Below are positions 9,634-17,229 of a stretch of 64,000 bases of DNA, one piece after another (the stretch's first letter is position 1; each line of letters begins with the position of its first letter). The position numbers were made by a program, and so were the translations under genes. The stretch is from assembly GCA_009773455.1 (NCBI GenBank), contig WSXU01000005.1, positions 62,001-126,000 on the forward strand, read 5' to 3'. Under the pieces are notes generated by a model, which was given only the letters and a program-made list of their open reading frames with translations, did no database searches and had not been told where the DNA came from. Origin of the DNA: Bacteroidota bacterium. Its GTDB lineage: Bacteria; Bacteroidota; Bacteroidia; Bacteroidales; Lentimicrobiaceae.

Positions 9634-10521
9634 ATGCAGATCCTTTCTTTTGATTTTTCAACGTTTGCAGAAACAAACCACAAAATTGTCCAGTATGTCA
9701 TAGTTGCCGTGGTCATTTCTTCCATGGCTGTTATCCTTGCACGGATTCTGCAAAAAATAATGAAGGTATACTTTGAGCGGTCAAGCCATGTACTCAGGGT
9801 TGATCCCACCAGGTATAAATTCCTTCGGAATGCTGTCAGTTTCGTGGTATTCATGCTTGCCATTACCCTGATATTCTACACTGTTCCTGAGCTGAGAACC
9901 ATCGGAATCACCCTTTTCGCCGGTGCCGGAATTTTTGCGGCCATCATTGGTTTTGCTTCGCAGGAAGCCTTTTCAAACATCATCAGCGGCATTTTCATTG
10001 TTATCTTCAAACCATTCAGGGTAGGCGACAACATCAAAATCGGCGATATCCATCAGGGGGTGGTCGAAGACATCACACTGCGGCACACGATCATCAATAA
10101 TTTCGAAAACCGTCGTATCATCATCCCGAATACGGTCATCAGTTCACAAACCATCATCAATTCAACCATTGAAGATGAAAAAGTGTGTATCTTTATTGAA
10201 GTCGGAATCAGTTTTGACAGCGATCTTGAAAAAGCCAAATCCATTCTGAGTGAAACAGTCGAAGCCCACCCAAACTGCCTCGACAACAGATCTCCGCAGG
10301 AAATCATTGAAGGTGTGCCTCAGGTGATTGTGAGGGTAATTTCCTTCGGTGAATCATCCGTCAATCTCAGGGCGTACGGCTGGGCAGCCAATACAGGGGA
10401 GGGATTTGTTATGAAATGTGATGTTTTTGAATCGCTGAAGAAGAGATTTCAGGATGGTGGAATTGAATTCCCCTATCCTCACCGGACGATTGTCTATAAA
10501 AAGATGGATGATGAAAAGTAA
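9634..10521 (+). CDS. small-conductance mechanosensitive channel, MscS family
   Basis: A 295-residue protein with three N-terminal membrane segments. TM3 is the typical Gly/Ala-rich pore helix (GAGIFAAIIGFASQEAFSNI, about residues 105-125), followed directly by the MscS beta domain (KPFRVGDNIKIG) and the mixed C-terminal domain. The length matches E. coli MscS. It is probably a homoheptameric osmotic channel. Its 3' end overlaps the start of corA by 11-14 bp, so the two are probably translated from one mRNA. Confidence 0.93.
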   Translation: MQILSFDFSTFAETNHKIVQYVIVAVVISSMAVILARILQKIMKVYFERSSHVLRVDPTRYKFLRNAVSFVVFMLAITLIFYTVPELRTIGITLFAGAGIFAAIIGFASQEAFSNIISGIFIVIFKPFRVGDNIKIGDIHQGVVEDITLRHTIINNFENRRIIIPNTVISSQTIINSTIEDEKVCIFIEVGISFDSDLEKAKSILSETVEAHPNCLDNRSPQEIIEGVPQVIVRVISFGESSVNLRAYGWAANTGEGFVMKCDVFESLKKRFQDGGIEFPYPHRTIVYKKMDDEK

Positions 10522-11596
10522 ACCAATTGTCAAAAAGTCAAACAGCATTCGCAATTATCGTAAGAAATCAGGCTTACCCCCCGGAACGCTGGTTTATACA
10601 GGTAACATCAGCAGTGATACCACTTTTGACCTCTTTAGCTATAATGCCGAAACGGTTGAACGAACCGAAACAGACAATATTGAAGAAATTTTAAAAAAAA
10701 CGGACAAGAGCAGAAACAACTGGATCAATGTCAATGGCCTGACCAACACAGACCTGATCAGCAAACTGGGCGATCACCACACTTTACACCCGCTCATGCT
10801 GGAGGACGTGCTCAATACGGAATCGGTCCCAAAAATTGAAAACTATGGCGATGTGCTTTTCATCAGCCTTAAAATGCTGAAATGGGATGATGAGCTGAAC
10901 AGCATCAATGCCGAGCAGATCAGTTTCATCGTAGGGGAAAACTACCTGCTCTCCTTTCAGGAAATTGAAGGGGATGTATTTCAGCCGGTAAGGGAAAGGC
11001 TGCTGAACGGTTTAAGTAAAGCCCGCGAAAAAAGCATTGACTTTCTGGCTTATGTGCTGATTGATAAGATTGTTGACAATTACTTTGTCATTCTCGAAAA
11101 AATTGAAGACCACATAGAATCTACTGAACTTGAACTGATCAGGGATACAGACCTGATCTCTCCCGGACATCTCATGCATCTTAAAAAGCAACTGATTCTG
11201 CTCCGGAAATATGTATATCCGCTCAGGGATGAAATCAGGAAACTGCAGCGCGACGATTCAAAACTGATCGATCGTAAAACCATCAAATACATCAATGACC
11301 TTTACGATCATCTGCAGAACATCATTCAAAACCTTGAAAGCTTCCGTGACACCATCAGCAACCTGATGGAACTCTATTCATCAACCATCTCAAACAAACT
11401 CAACAGTGTGATGAAAACACTTACAGTTGTTGGTGTGATCTTTATCCCGCTGACTTTCATCGTCGGCCTCTACGGAATGAACTTTGACTATATGCCCGAG
11501 CTCCGCTACCACTGGGGTTACCCAGCTGTGCTGACAGCGATGCTGATCATCTCCGTCGGCATGTACCTGTATATGAAATCGAGGAAATGGTTTTAG
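10511..11596 (+). CDS. corA: CorA-type magnesium/cobalt transporter
   Basis: About 361 residues with a large N-terminal cytoplasmic domain, a long helix and two C-terminal membrane helices. TM1 ends in the diagnostic GMN motif (FIVGLYGMNFDYMPEL). The C-terminus is a short basic tail (KSRKWF). The frame is open from 10454, inside the mscS gene; the adjacent ATGs at 10508 and 10511 are the realistic starts, giving a short overlap with mscS. It forms a pentameric inner-membrane divalent cation channel. A long low-complexity intergenic region follows. Confidence 0.93.
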   Translation: MKSKPIVKKSNSIRNYRKKSGLPPGTLVYTGNISSDTTFDLFSYNAETVERTETDNIEEILKKTDKSRNNWINVNGLTNTDLISKLGDHHTLHPLMLEDVLNTESVPKIENYGDVLFISLKMLKWDDELNSINAEQISFIVGENYLLSFQEIEGDVFQPVRERLLNGLSKAREKSIDFLAYVLIDKIVDNYFVILEKIEDHIESTELELIRDTDLISPGHLMHLKKQLILLRKYVYPLRDEIRKLQRDDSKLIDRKTIKYINDLYDHLQNIIQNLESFRDTISNLMELYSSTISNKLNSVMKTLTVVGVIFIPLTFIVGLYGMNFDYMPELRYHWGYPAVLTAMLIISVGMYLYMKSRKWF

Positions 11597-11609
11597 AGAA
11601 ATAATTTCG

Positions 11610-11640
11610 AATGTCTAATGTCTAATTTCTAATTTCTGAC
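11610..11640. repeat. short heptamer repeat (TCTAATG/TCTAATT)
   Basis: Four tandem 7-bp units (TCTAATG twice, TCTAATT twice, then TCTGACC) lie just after corA. They resemble in style, not in sequence, the other heptamer tracts of this window. Confidence 0.7.
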
Positions 11641-11677
11641 CTGAATACCGGTTTTGGGAGGGTAAACCGCTGGTTTT

Positions 11678-11796
11678 CCAATCCTCCAATCCTCCAATCC
11701 TCCAATCCTCCAATCCTCCAATCATCAAATCATCAAATCCTCAAATCCTCAAATCTTCAAATCCTCAAATCATCCAATCCTCAAATCCTCAAATCA
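11678..11796. repeat. intergenic minisatellite of 8-bp units (TCCAATCC / TCAAATCC)
   Basis: About 14 nearly perfect 8-bp units run from 11678 to 11796. The first five or so are TCCAATCC, and the later ones drift to TCAAATCC with ATC variants. The strand is strongly biased (pyrimidine and A, almost no G). There are no spacers as in CRISPR and no ORF spans it. It fills the gap between corA and the next gene. Confidence 0.85.
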
Positions 11797-11890
11797 AAAC
11801 CTGAATTTACAAATCTTAACATTCACATGGAACGATAATTGCAATCATTGAATGTTTTTGACTAATTTTAGGCAATCTTACACCGGCTCC

Positions 11891-12517
11891 ATGACACTCA
11901 GAAAAATCGGAATCATTTTACTCCTGCTGACGGGGATTACCACTCAGGCACAGTTTTTTGGAGAACCTTTCAGCCCGTATTCAGGAAACACAGGATTTCC
12001 GGTCAGCAATGATCTTTCATCCTCTTACCGGTTCAACCTCCGGTCCGGTGCCTTTTTCAATGCAGGTATTGGTGGAGGCAGCCTTTTCAATTCATTTGTT
12101 GCGCCTTCATTCAGCAAAGATTTAGGGAAGAAGTTCACTTTATCGGCCGGAGCAGTGATATCAAATACAACTTACAGCAATGTCAGCATGTTTAGTCCCG
12201 ACGGAGCCTTCAAACCATACTCCGGCAACCTGACCAATTTTACCCTGTTTGCAGCAGGCGCCTATCAGGTTAATGACAGACTTACGGTAACCGGATCAGC
12301 ATTTAAAACCATCAACCCGGCCTTCAATGCCAGGCTTAACCCCGATAAATTGCGTATGGATGCCCAGGGCATGAGTTTCGGTTTCGGTTATAAGGTCAGC
12401 GAGAATGTACACATCGGTGCTGAAATCAGGTACCAGCAGGGCAATAGCAATTTATATTCCCCTTATGGAATTCAGGGCAACAGTCCCTTTATGAATAACG
12501 GCGTGGTTGGATATTAG
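11891..12517 (+). CDS. small secreted protein, probably an outer-membrane beta-barrel, unknown function
   Basis: About 208 residues from ATG 11891; the open frame begins at 11852, but the later ATG puts the signal peptide (MTLRKIGIILLLLTGITTQAQ) first. The mature part is rich in Gly, Ser, Asn and Phe, with alternating strands such as FTLSAGAVISNT, DRLTVTGSAF and HIGAEIRYQ. This is the look of a small eight-stranded barrel. No family was recognised. It is flanked on both sides by low-complexity repeats. Confidence 0.6.
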   Translation: MTLRKIGIILLLLTGITTQAQFFGEPFSPYSGNTGFPVSNDLSSSYRFNLRSGAFFNAGIGGGSLFNSFVAPSFSKDLGKKFTLSAGAVISNTTYSNVSMFSPDGAFKPYSGNLTNFTLFAAGAYQVNDRLTVTGSAFKTINPAFNARLNPDKLRMDAQGMSFGFGYKVSENVHIGAEIRYQQGNSNLYSPYGIQGNSPFMNNGVVGY

Positions 12518-12551
12518 AAATGGCCGGTCGGGATTGACACACTTCGGTTGC

Positions 12552-12660
12552 GCCCACCTAATGCCTATTGCTACTGCTTACTGCTTGCTGCCCACCAATA
12601 ACATCAAACGCCCAACATCAAACGCAGAACGCCAAACGACTAACGCCCAACCCCAAACCA
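12552..12660. repeat. degenerate heptamer-like low-complexity tract
   Basis: Imperfect words of 7-8 bp built around CATCAAACGCCCA and ACGCCAAACGACTA fill the gap before yaaA. An earlier part is built on GCTTACTGCTTGCTG. The tract is almost free of G in its second half. It resembles the other repeat tracts in position and style. Confidence 0.6.
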
Positions 12661-12677
12661 TAAACTTTCTGTCCTGA

Positions 12678-13442
12678 ATGCTGATCCTGATTTCACCCAG
12701 CAAGACACTTGATTTCAAGAGCCCGGTCATCATTCCGGGTCATGCAGATCTCGAACTCATCAATTATTCAAAAAAACTTGCAGCCATACTTAAGCGAAAA
12801 TCACCCCGCGACCTGGCTTCATTGATGAATATCAGTTCAAACCTGGCTGAACTTGCCGCATTCCACTACAGCGAATGGCATTACCCTTACCCTGCCGGGA
12901 AAGCCCGTCCGGCCCTGTCGGCCTTTAAGGGCGACGTTTACGAAGGATTAAAGGCCTGGGAATTTGACGAAGAACAGCTGGCATTTGCCGGCAAACACCT
13001 GCGCATACTCTCCGGTCTATACGGATTGCTGAAACCGACCGATATGATGCTTCCCTACAGGCTTGAGATGGGCACAGCCCTTGAGGGTAAGAATTTCAAA
13101 AACCTCTATCAGTTCTGGGGTGACCGGATAACACGACAGGTAATAACAGCCATAAAAGCCTCCGGAAGCAATGTGTTGGTCAACCTGGCCTCGGATGAAT
13201 ACGCAAAAGCCATTGATTTTAAATCAACAAAAGCCAGGGTGATTACCCCTGTTTTTAACGAATTCAGGAACGGATCCTACAAGTTTATAAGTTATAATGG
13301 CAAAAGAGCCCGTGGGCTGATGACCCGGTTTGTGATCGACAGGAATATCACAGATCCGGAGCAGTTGAAACTGTTCAATATTGAAGGTTATGAATTCCTT
13401 GAGAAGGAATCGAAGGGAGATCGCTGGTTTTTTGCCAGGTAA
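12678..13442 (+). CDS. yaaA: peroxide stress protein YaaA (UPF0246)
   Basis: A 254-residue protein opening MLILISPSKTLDF, the signature of the YaaA/DUF328 family. The conserved core includes ALSAFKGDVYEGLKA, LSGLYGLLKPTDMMLPYRLEM and the C-terminal KRARGLMTRFVI. In E. coli, YaaA lowers free iron during peroxide stress and so limits Fenton damage; the fold also binds DNA. Length and ends match the family. The next frame overlaps its 3' end with a response-regulator remnant that is not part of this gene. Confidence 0.95.
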   Translation: MLILISPSKTLDFKSPVIIPGHADLELINYSKKLAAILKRKSPRDLASLMNISSNLAELAAFHYSEWHYPYPAGKARPALSAFKGDVYEGLKAWEFDEEQLAFAGKHLRILSGLYGLLKPTDMMLPYRLEMGTALEGKNFKNLYQFWGDRITRQVITAIKASGSNVLVNLASDEYAKAIDFKSTKARVITPVFNEFRNGSYKFISYNGKRARGLMTRFVIDRNITDPEQLKLFNIEGYEFLEKESKGDRWFFAR

Positions 13443-13451
13443 AAATAATTT

Positions 13452-13683
13452 CAACATCCGTCCGGACATCAAACCACCCGAAATGGACGGCTATGAAGCC
13501 AGCAGGCAGATCCGAAAAATCAGTAAAAAGGTTGTTATTATTGCGCAAACTGCACACGGTTTGTCAGGAGACAGAATTAATTCACTCGCATCGGGATGCA
13601 ACGAATATATTTCGAAACCCCTGGACCAGCATTTGTTGGTTAAACTAATCAGTAACCAGTTCAGAGCAAAAAGGATTAACCAA
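13452..13683 (+). pseudogene. remnant of a response-regulator receiver domain
   Basis: Translation in this frame gives the second half of a CheY-like receiver domain. It includes DIKPPEMDGYEASRQIR (normally DIxMPEMDG, with the phosphoacceptor Asp coded at 13465), then VVIIAQTAHGLSGDR with the conserved Thr, then GCNEYISKPLD with the conserved Lys. The first beta-alpha units with the acidic pocket are missing, there is no start codon or kinase, and the frame runs straight into low-complexity DNA. It looks like a decayed end of a hybrid histidine kinase, left after deletion next to yaaA. Confidence 0.75.
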
Positions 13684-13694
13684 GATAATCCAGT

Positions 13695-13770
13695 TCACTC
13701 TTCACTTTTTACTTTTTACTTTTTACTTTAGACTTTGAGCTTTAGACTTTGAGCTTGATGCTTGAGGTTT
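13695..13770. repeat. heptamer repeat (ACTTTTT, then GACTTTGAGCTT)
   Basis: Three to four ACTTTTT units are followed by alternating GACTTTGA and GCTTTA words. The first part is the reverse complement of the AAAAAGT repeat at 31278-31325. It lies directly after the receiver-domain remnant. Confidence 0.75.
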
Positions 13771-13820
13771 GGATTAGCTGCGCTGATCCCCCAGGGGTGG
13801 GAGCTACATGCAATTCCACG

Positions 13821-13844
13821 CATCTGCCTGCGGCAGATGTTTTT
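13821..13844 (+). terminator. hairpin with T-run on the plus strand
   Basis: An 8-bp stem CATCTGCC/GGCAGATG with a 3-nt loop is followed by TTTTT. It could end plus-strand transcription coming from yaaA and the decayed region after it. Confidence 0.6.
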
Positions 13845-13892
13845 ATATACAGGGTTCCGGGCTCAGGCAAGTCTGGCCCGGGGCCCAGTATA

Positions 13893-13920
13893 ATAAAAAT
13901 GCCCCGCTGTCGCGGGGCAT
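13893..13920 (-). terminator. Rho-independent terminator of tRNA-Ser
   Basis: On the minus strand a 9-bp GC-rich stem (ATGCCCCGC/GCGGGGCAT, 4-nt loop) begins 10 nt after the tRNA 3' end and is followed by TTTTTATTA. Confidence 0.85.
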
Positions 13921-13930
13921 CTGGAATGTA

Positions 13931-14020
13931 TGGCGGAGAGAAAGGGATTCGAACCCTTGGTACCCGTAAGAGTACAACGGTTTTCGAGACCGCCCCGTTC
14001 GACCGCTCTGGCATCTCTCC
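13931..14020 (-). tRNA. tRNA-Ser (anticodon CGA)
   Basis: Read on the minus strand, this is a 90-nt class II tRNA. The acceptor arms GGAGAGA and TCTCTCC pair fully, the discriminator is G, and CCA is encoded (TGG at 13931-13933). The anticodon stem-loop shows CGA (plus strand TCG at 13984-13986). A long variable arm (TGTACTCTTACGGGTACCA) marks it as tRNA-Ser, and the T-arm has GGTTCGAATCC. It decodes UCG. Confidence 0.96.
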
Positions 14021-14037
14021 TGGTTGAAAAGGGAGTG

Positions 14038-14045
14038 CAAAAGTA
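14038..14045 (-). promoter_or_regulatory. -7 box of the tRNA-Ser promoter
   Basis: TACTTTTG on the minus strand matches the Bacteroidota -7 consensus TAnnTTTG exactly. It lies 18 nt ahead of the tRNA 5' end, giving a leader of about 10 nt. A second match, TAATTTTG, lies a few bases further upstream. Confidence 0.65.
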
Positions 14046-14099
14046 ACAAAATTATTACGGATTGCCTGCTATAATTTATTTTAAGTTCACCAACTATCT

Positions 14100-14131
14100 T
14101 TTGGAATACTGGCATAGTTATTGAATCTTTG
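14100..14131 (+). promoter_or_regulatory. Bacteroidota-type promoter for the gene at 14215
   Basis: TTTG, a 20-bp spacer and AATCTTTG (one mismatch to TAnnTTTG) stand about 83 bp ahead of the ATG at 14215. It is divergent from the tRNA promoter. Confidence 0.6.
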
Positions 14132-14214
14132 TACTCCTGTGCCCTGAAATGGACAACGGTCTGCCATTCATTTCCGCTGAATCGCTCCGCACTGGAAATA
14201 ACCTAATCAAAGAG

Positions 14215-15024
14215 ATGATGAAAAAATTACTCTTTTTTGCCCTGCTTTTCGTTGTTTTTATTAGTAGCAGCCTGCATGCACAGGATATTATCATGAAAAA
14301 AGACAACGAACTCATCAAATGCAAAATCAAAGAGATAGGGCTTGATGAGATTAAATATATGATGCCTGAGTATTCGCAGGAGGTTGTTTTTACCGTTGAC
14401 AAAGATGACCTGGTTAAAATCATTTTTGAAAACGGCAAGGAGATGGAATTTCAGGTAAAAATGACCAATCCTGAAACATACACCGATAACAAGAAAAACA
14501 TACTCAAGATCGATTTCCTCTCACCCCTTACCGGGAATACCACTATTGCCTACGAACGTAGTCTTCGCCCCGGCCGTAGCATCGAAGCCAATCTTGGCAT
14601 TATAGGACTGGGCATTGATGCAGGTGACAGAAATGCCGGCGGGGCATTTGTAAAATTCGGTTATAAATTTATCAAGGATCCGGATTTTTACCTCAGAGGA
14701 ATGCGCTATGCCCATATTCTCAAAGGAGGCTATATCAAACCTGAAGTTGCTTTCGGCTTTTTTTCCCGTGAAGAATGGAATTATGATATTTACTATAACA
14801 ATGTAAACGAACGTGAAGACGTCTTATCAGGCACCATACAACTGGTTTTTGGCAAGCAGTGGATATTCGATAACACTTTTGCCATCGATATGTATGGAGG
14901 GGTTGGCTATGGTTTTACCACCAGTGACAATGATATTGCCTATCATTATGGCTACACCATTGCAGGAACTGATTTTCCCCTGGCTTTTTCGACCGGGCTC
15001 AAAATAGGCTGGCTGTTCAGATAG
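14215..15024 (+). CDS. secreted protein with possible beta-barrel domain, unknown function
   Basis: About 269 residues from ATG 14215 or 14218 (MMKKLLFFALLFVVFISSSLHAQ signal peptide); the frame is open from 14149 but the signal fixes the start. Residues 22-85 form a small domain (IIMKKDNELIKCKIKEIG, then VKIIFENGKE) often seen ahead of barrels in Bacteroidota. The rest has alternating strands (FVKFGYKFI, YIKPEVAFGFF, YGGVGYGFTT) and ends LKIGWLFR with a terminal aromatic-Arg. This suggests an outer-membrane protein. No named family or substrate was recognised. It is followed by a terminator and a long non-coding stretch. Confidence 0.65.
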   Translation: MMKKLLFFALLFVVFISSSLHAQDIIMKKDNELIKCKIKEIGLDEIKYMMPEYSQEVVFTVDKDDLVKIIFENGKEMEFQVKMTNPETYTDNKKNILKIDFLSPLTGNTTIAYERSLRPGRSIEANLGIIGLGIDAGDRNAGGAFVKFGYKFIKDPDFYLRGMRYAHILKGGYIKPEVAFGFFSREEWNYDIYYNNVNEREDVLSGTIQLVFGKQWIFDNTFAIDMYGGVGYGFTTSDNDIAYHYGYTIAGTDFPLAFSTGLKIGWLFR

Positions 15025-15056
15025 CTGCAGACACACAGCAGAGATTATCTTTTAAC

Positions 15057-15087
15057 CCGGCAATCACGCTTTGCCGGTTTTCCTTTT
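15057..15087 (+). terminator. terminator after the gene ending at 15024
   Basis: A 7-bp stem CCGGCAA/TTGCCGG with a 7-nt loop is followed by TTTTCCTTTTT. Confidence 0.65.
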
Positions 15088-15358
15088 TCTTTTGAAAAAA
15101 AATTATAATTAAAGATTTAGCCCATTTCTTCCAACAGGGTATTAGATAAAAATTTACTTATATGAAAACCAAATCATTACAAAGCCAAAAATTTCCAGGC
15201 ACTTGTTTAGATTGATTATAAACTAGAAAAAGTCTGTATTTTATTCTTAACTTTTTAGTGTTGATTCTGTTTGTTTGCGTAAATTCGCAAGAGCCTTAAA
15301 GTACTGAAATGGTTTATCTACGGCACTTTGTTCACTTTATAACCCGATAAGCTTTGAC

Positions 15359-15386
15359 AAAAAACAGCTGAAATTCTGTTTTTTTG
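15359..15386 (+). terminator. A/T-rich hairpin with T-run
   Basis: AAAAAACAG pairs with CTGTTTTTT across an 8-nt loop and runs into further T residues. It lies directly after a possible promoter and could end a very short transcript. Its function is uncertain. Confidence 0.45.
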
Positions 15387-15474
15387 TTTTTTTATTATAA
15401 GTCACATGGAAGGGCATTAGACAAAAATTATGGTGCTGAGCGTAAGATTGATGACTTTTGTAAATATGATTCCA

Positions 15475-15492
15475 GGCTTCATCCTTGAAGCC
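15475..15492 (+). promoter_or_regulatory. perfect 7-bp hairpin in the act leader
   Basis: GGCTTCA, TCCT loop, TGAAGCC. It precedes the terminator-like hairpin at 15512 by 20 nt, in the arrangement of a leader with two successive stems. Confidence 0.45.
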
Positions 15493-15511
15493 ATTACCAG
15501 ATCACACAGAC

Positions 15512-15546
15512 AAAAAGGCAATTACCTACCGGTAGATGCCTTTTTC
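15512..15546 (+). terminator. terminator-like hairpin just ahead of actA (possible attenuator)
   Basis: AAAAAGGCA pairs with TGCCTTTTT, and the loop contains the palindrome CTACCGGTAG (15526-15535). The T-run ends 26 nt before the actA ATG. Both strands could terminate here. No complete gene lies between it and the previous terminator, so it is more likely to act on the act transcript itself. Confidence 0.6.
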
Positions 15547-15571
15547 TGTTAGCCTTCTGAACAGAAAAAAC

Positions 15572-17059
15572 ATGATTAAGAAATACATACAGCTACAGAA
15601 TATGAACCCAACTGCAAGCAAATCCGGTTTGAGGCCGGCTGGAGTGTTACTGGCCGCGCTGTTGACCATCATTTTCTTTATCGCAGATACAGGAATTGCC
15701 AATGCCCAGAATGAGGGCAAACAATTGTTTGAGAAAAACTGCATAGTCTGCCATAAACTGGGGGGCGGTAAGCTTGTCGGCCCTGAACTTCTTGGAGTCA
15801 CCCAAAGACGTGACAAAGCCTGGATTGCCAAATTCATCCGCAACTCCAAGGAGATGATCGATGCCGGAGATCCGGTTGCAGTAAAAGTGTATGAAGAAAA
15901 CAGCAAAATCCCTATGCTGACCTTCACCAATCTGTCTGATGCGGAAATAAACAGCATTATTGACTATATTGAGAAGTGGGAGCCTGAGAAAGAAAAGGTT
16001 TTTACAGTCGACATCAATAAAAAAGAGGGATTCGCCAAAACAGAGATTCTGCGGGGTGAGAGGCTGTATTATGGTCTTATTCCATTTGAAAACGGAGGTA
16101 CAAAATCCTGTGTGTCCTGCCACAATGCCATTACAACCGACAGTCTCAACTGGAGCCCTTCGGCCATGGATCTGGCAGATGCTTTCATGGAAAAGGACGG
16201 GATGAACATCTATAAATCGATGGGCGAACCCAACTCTGATGTGATGAAAAAATCACATGCCGAATATAAACTTACCGATCAGGAAGTCTTCTATATCGCA
16301 GCTTTTCTTTCCGAATTTCACCAGGAAGGCATGACAAAACACAAGATCTTTCCTGTCAAACTCATGACTTTCCTTCTATTTGCCTTATTGATGACCCTTG
16401 CTCTGATTGATCTGATCTTTACCAAAAAGATCAAATATAAGTTCATTCACCTGATCGTGATTATTGTCGGACTCGGCGTCCACTTTAACCTTGCTGTTGT
16501 TGAAGCACAAAGCCTCAGCCGTACAAAGGACTATGCACCGGACCAGCCCATCAAGTTTTCACATAAGGTACATGCCGGAGACAATAAAACCGATTGCAAA
16601 TATTGCCATTCCACGACCGAATATGGAAAATCCGCTGGTATCCCTTCAAACAATGTCTGCCTGAACTGCCACAAGGTCGTCTTAAGCGGAAGGAATTCGG
16701 GGAAGTTCGAAATCAATAAGATACACCGGGCCGATAAATCTGGGAAACCAATTGAATGGGTTCGTGTTCACAATCTGGCCGACCACGTCTTCTTCAGCCA
16801 CGCACAGCATGTCAATGCAGGTAAAGTTGAATGTGAAAAATGCCACGGTGATGTTGCAGGAATGGACATTGTTAAGCAATTCTCGGACCTTTCAATGGGA
16901 TGGTGTATCGACTGCCACCGCACTACCAAGGTCAATTTCAAGGATAACAAGTATTATTCAAACTACCTTAAACTTCACGAAGAGCTTAAAAGTGGTAAGA
17001 TTGATTCAGTAACCGTTGAGCAGATCGGCGGACTGGATTGCATGAAATGCCACTATTAG
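15572..17059 (+). CDS. actA: alternative complex III subunit A, heptaheme cytochrome c (fused N-terminal diheme part)
   Basis: A 495-residue protein with seven CxxCH heme sites. Two are in the N-terminal half: CIVCH at residues 57-61 in a typical monoheme cytochrome c domain, and CVSCH at 180-184. Two membrane segments lie at about 265-282 and 292-314. The last part is the ActA pentaheme domain (CKYCH 342, CLNCH 363, CEKCH 421, CIDCH 445, CMKCH 490). Canonical ActA has five hemes, so this form carries an extra cytochrome module. It should pass electrons from the ActB side of the complex toward cytochrome c or the oxidase. ATG 15572 is chosen because the N-terminal anchor follows it; ATG 15602 is an alternative. 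It is the first gene of the act-sco-cox operon. Confidence 0.93.
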   Translation: MIKKYIQLQNMNPTASKSGLRPAGVLLAALLTIIFFIADTGIANAQNEGKQLFEKNCIVCHKLGGGKLVGPELLGVTQRRDKAWIAKFIRNSKEMIDAGDPVAVKVYEENSKIPMLTFTNLSDAEINSIIDYIEKWEPEKEKVFTVDINKKEGFAKTEILRGERLYYGLIPFENGGTKSCVSCHNAITTDSLNWSPSAMDLADAFMEKDGMNIYKSMGEPNSDVMKKSHAEYKLTDQEVFYIAAFLSEFHQEGMTKHKIFPVKLMTFLLFALLMTLALIDLIFTKKIKYKFIHLIVIIVGLGVHFNLAVVEAQSLSRTKDYAPDQPIKFSHKVHAGDNKTDCKYCHSTTEYGKSAGIPSNNVCLNCHKVVLSGRNSGKFEINKIHRADKSGKPIEWVRVHNLADHVFFSHAQHVNAGKVECEKCHGDVAGMDIVKQFSDLSMGWCIDCHRTTKVNFKDNKYYSNYLKLHEELKSGKIDSVTVEQIGGLDCMKCHY

Positions 17060-17060
17060 C

Positions 17061-17120
17061 AGTTAACAACTAACAACTAACAACTAACAATTAACAGTTA
17101 ACAGTTAACAGTTGAAAGTT
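17061..17120. repeat. heptamer repeat inside the act operon
   Basis: About eight 7-bp units, first AACTAAC, then drifting to AGTTAAC, sit between the actA stop and actB. The unit is nearly identical to that after batD. They lie in a 170-bp gap within an otherwise compact operon. Confidence 0.8.
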
Positions 17121-17229
17121 TTGAGGTTGATTGTTTGGTTAATAAACAGTAAAAGACCGGGAACGGAATTTTCAATAAAGAAATTAATCCACAAAAGAAA
17201 TTCAGCATCCAAATAAAAGAGGTTTTTAT

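Larger units (their letters stand above)
15025..15571 (+). other. 547-bp non-coding leader region ahead of the act/cox operon
   Basis: There is no credible gene on either strand. The region is AT-rich and contains four hairpins, listed separately: a terminator for the gene before it (15057), an A/T-rich hairpin (15359), a GGCTTCA/TGAAGCC hairpin (15475) and a terminator-like hairpin 27 nt before actA (15512). GACTTTTG at 15453-15460 (one mismatch to the -7 consensus) could start the act transcript and would give a leader of about 105 nt. A second possible promoter, TTTG with N18 and AAGCTTTG, ends near 15358. No known RNA family was recognised. Confidence 0.6.

Noticed and set aside
11678-11796. 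Possible CRISPR array
   Set aside because: Units are 8 bp with no unique spacers and there are no cas genes nearby; it is a simple tandem tract.
13742-14115. ORFs on both strands around the tRNA
   Set aside because: They are translations of tRNA-Ser, its terminator and flanking DNA, a common source of false proteins (for example with motifs like GIRTLGTRKST).
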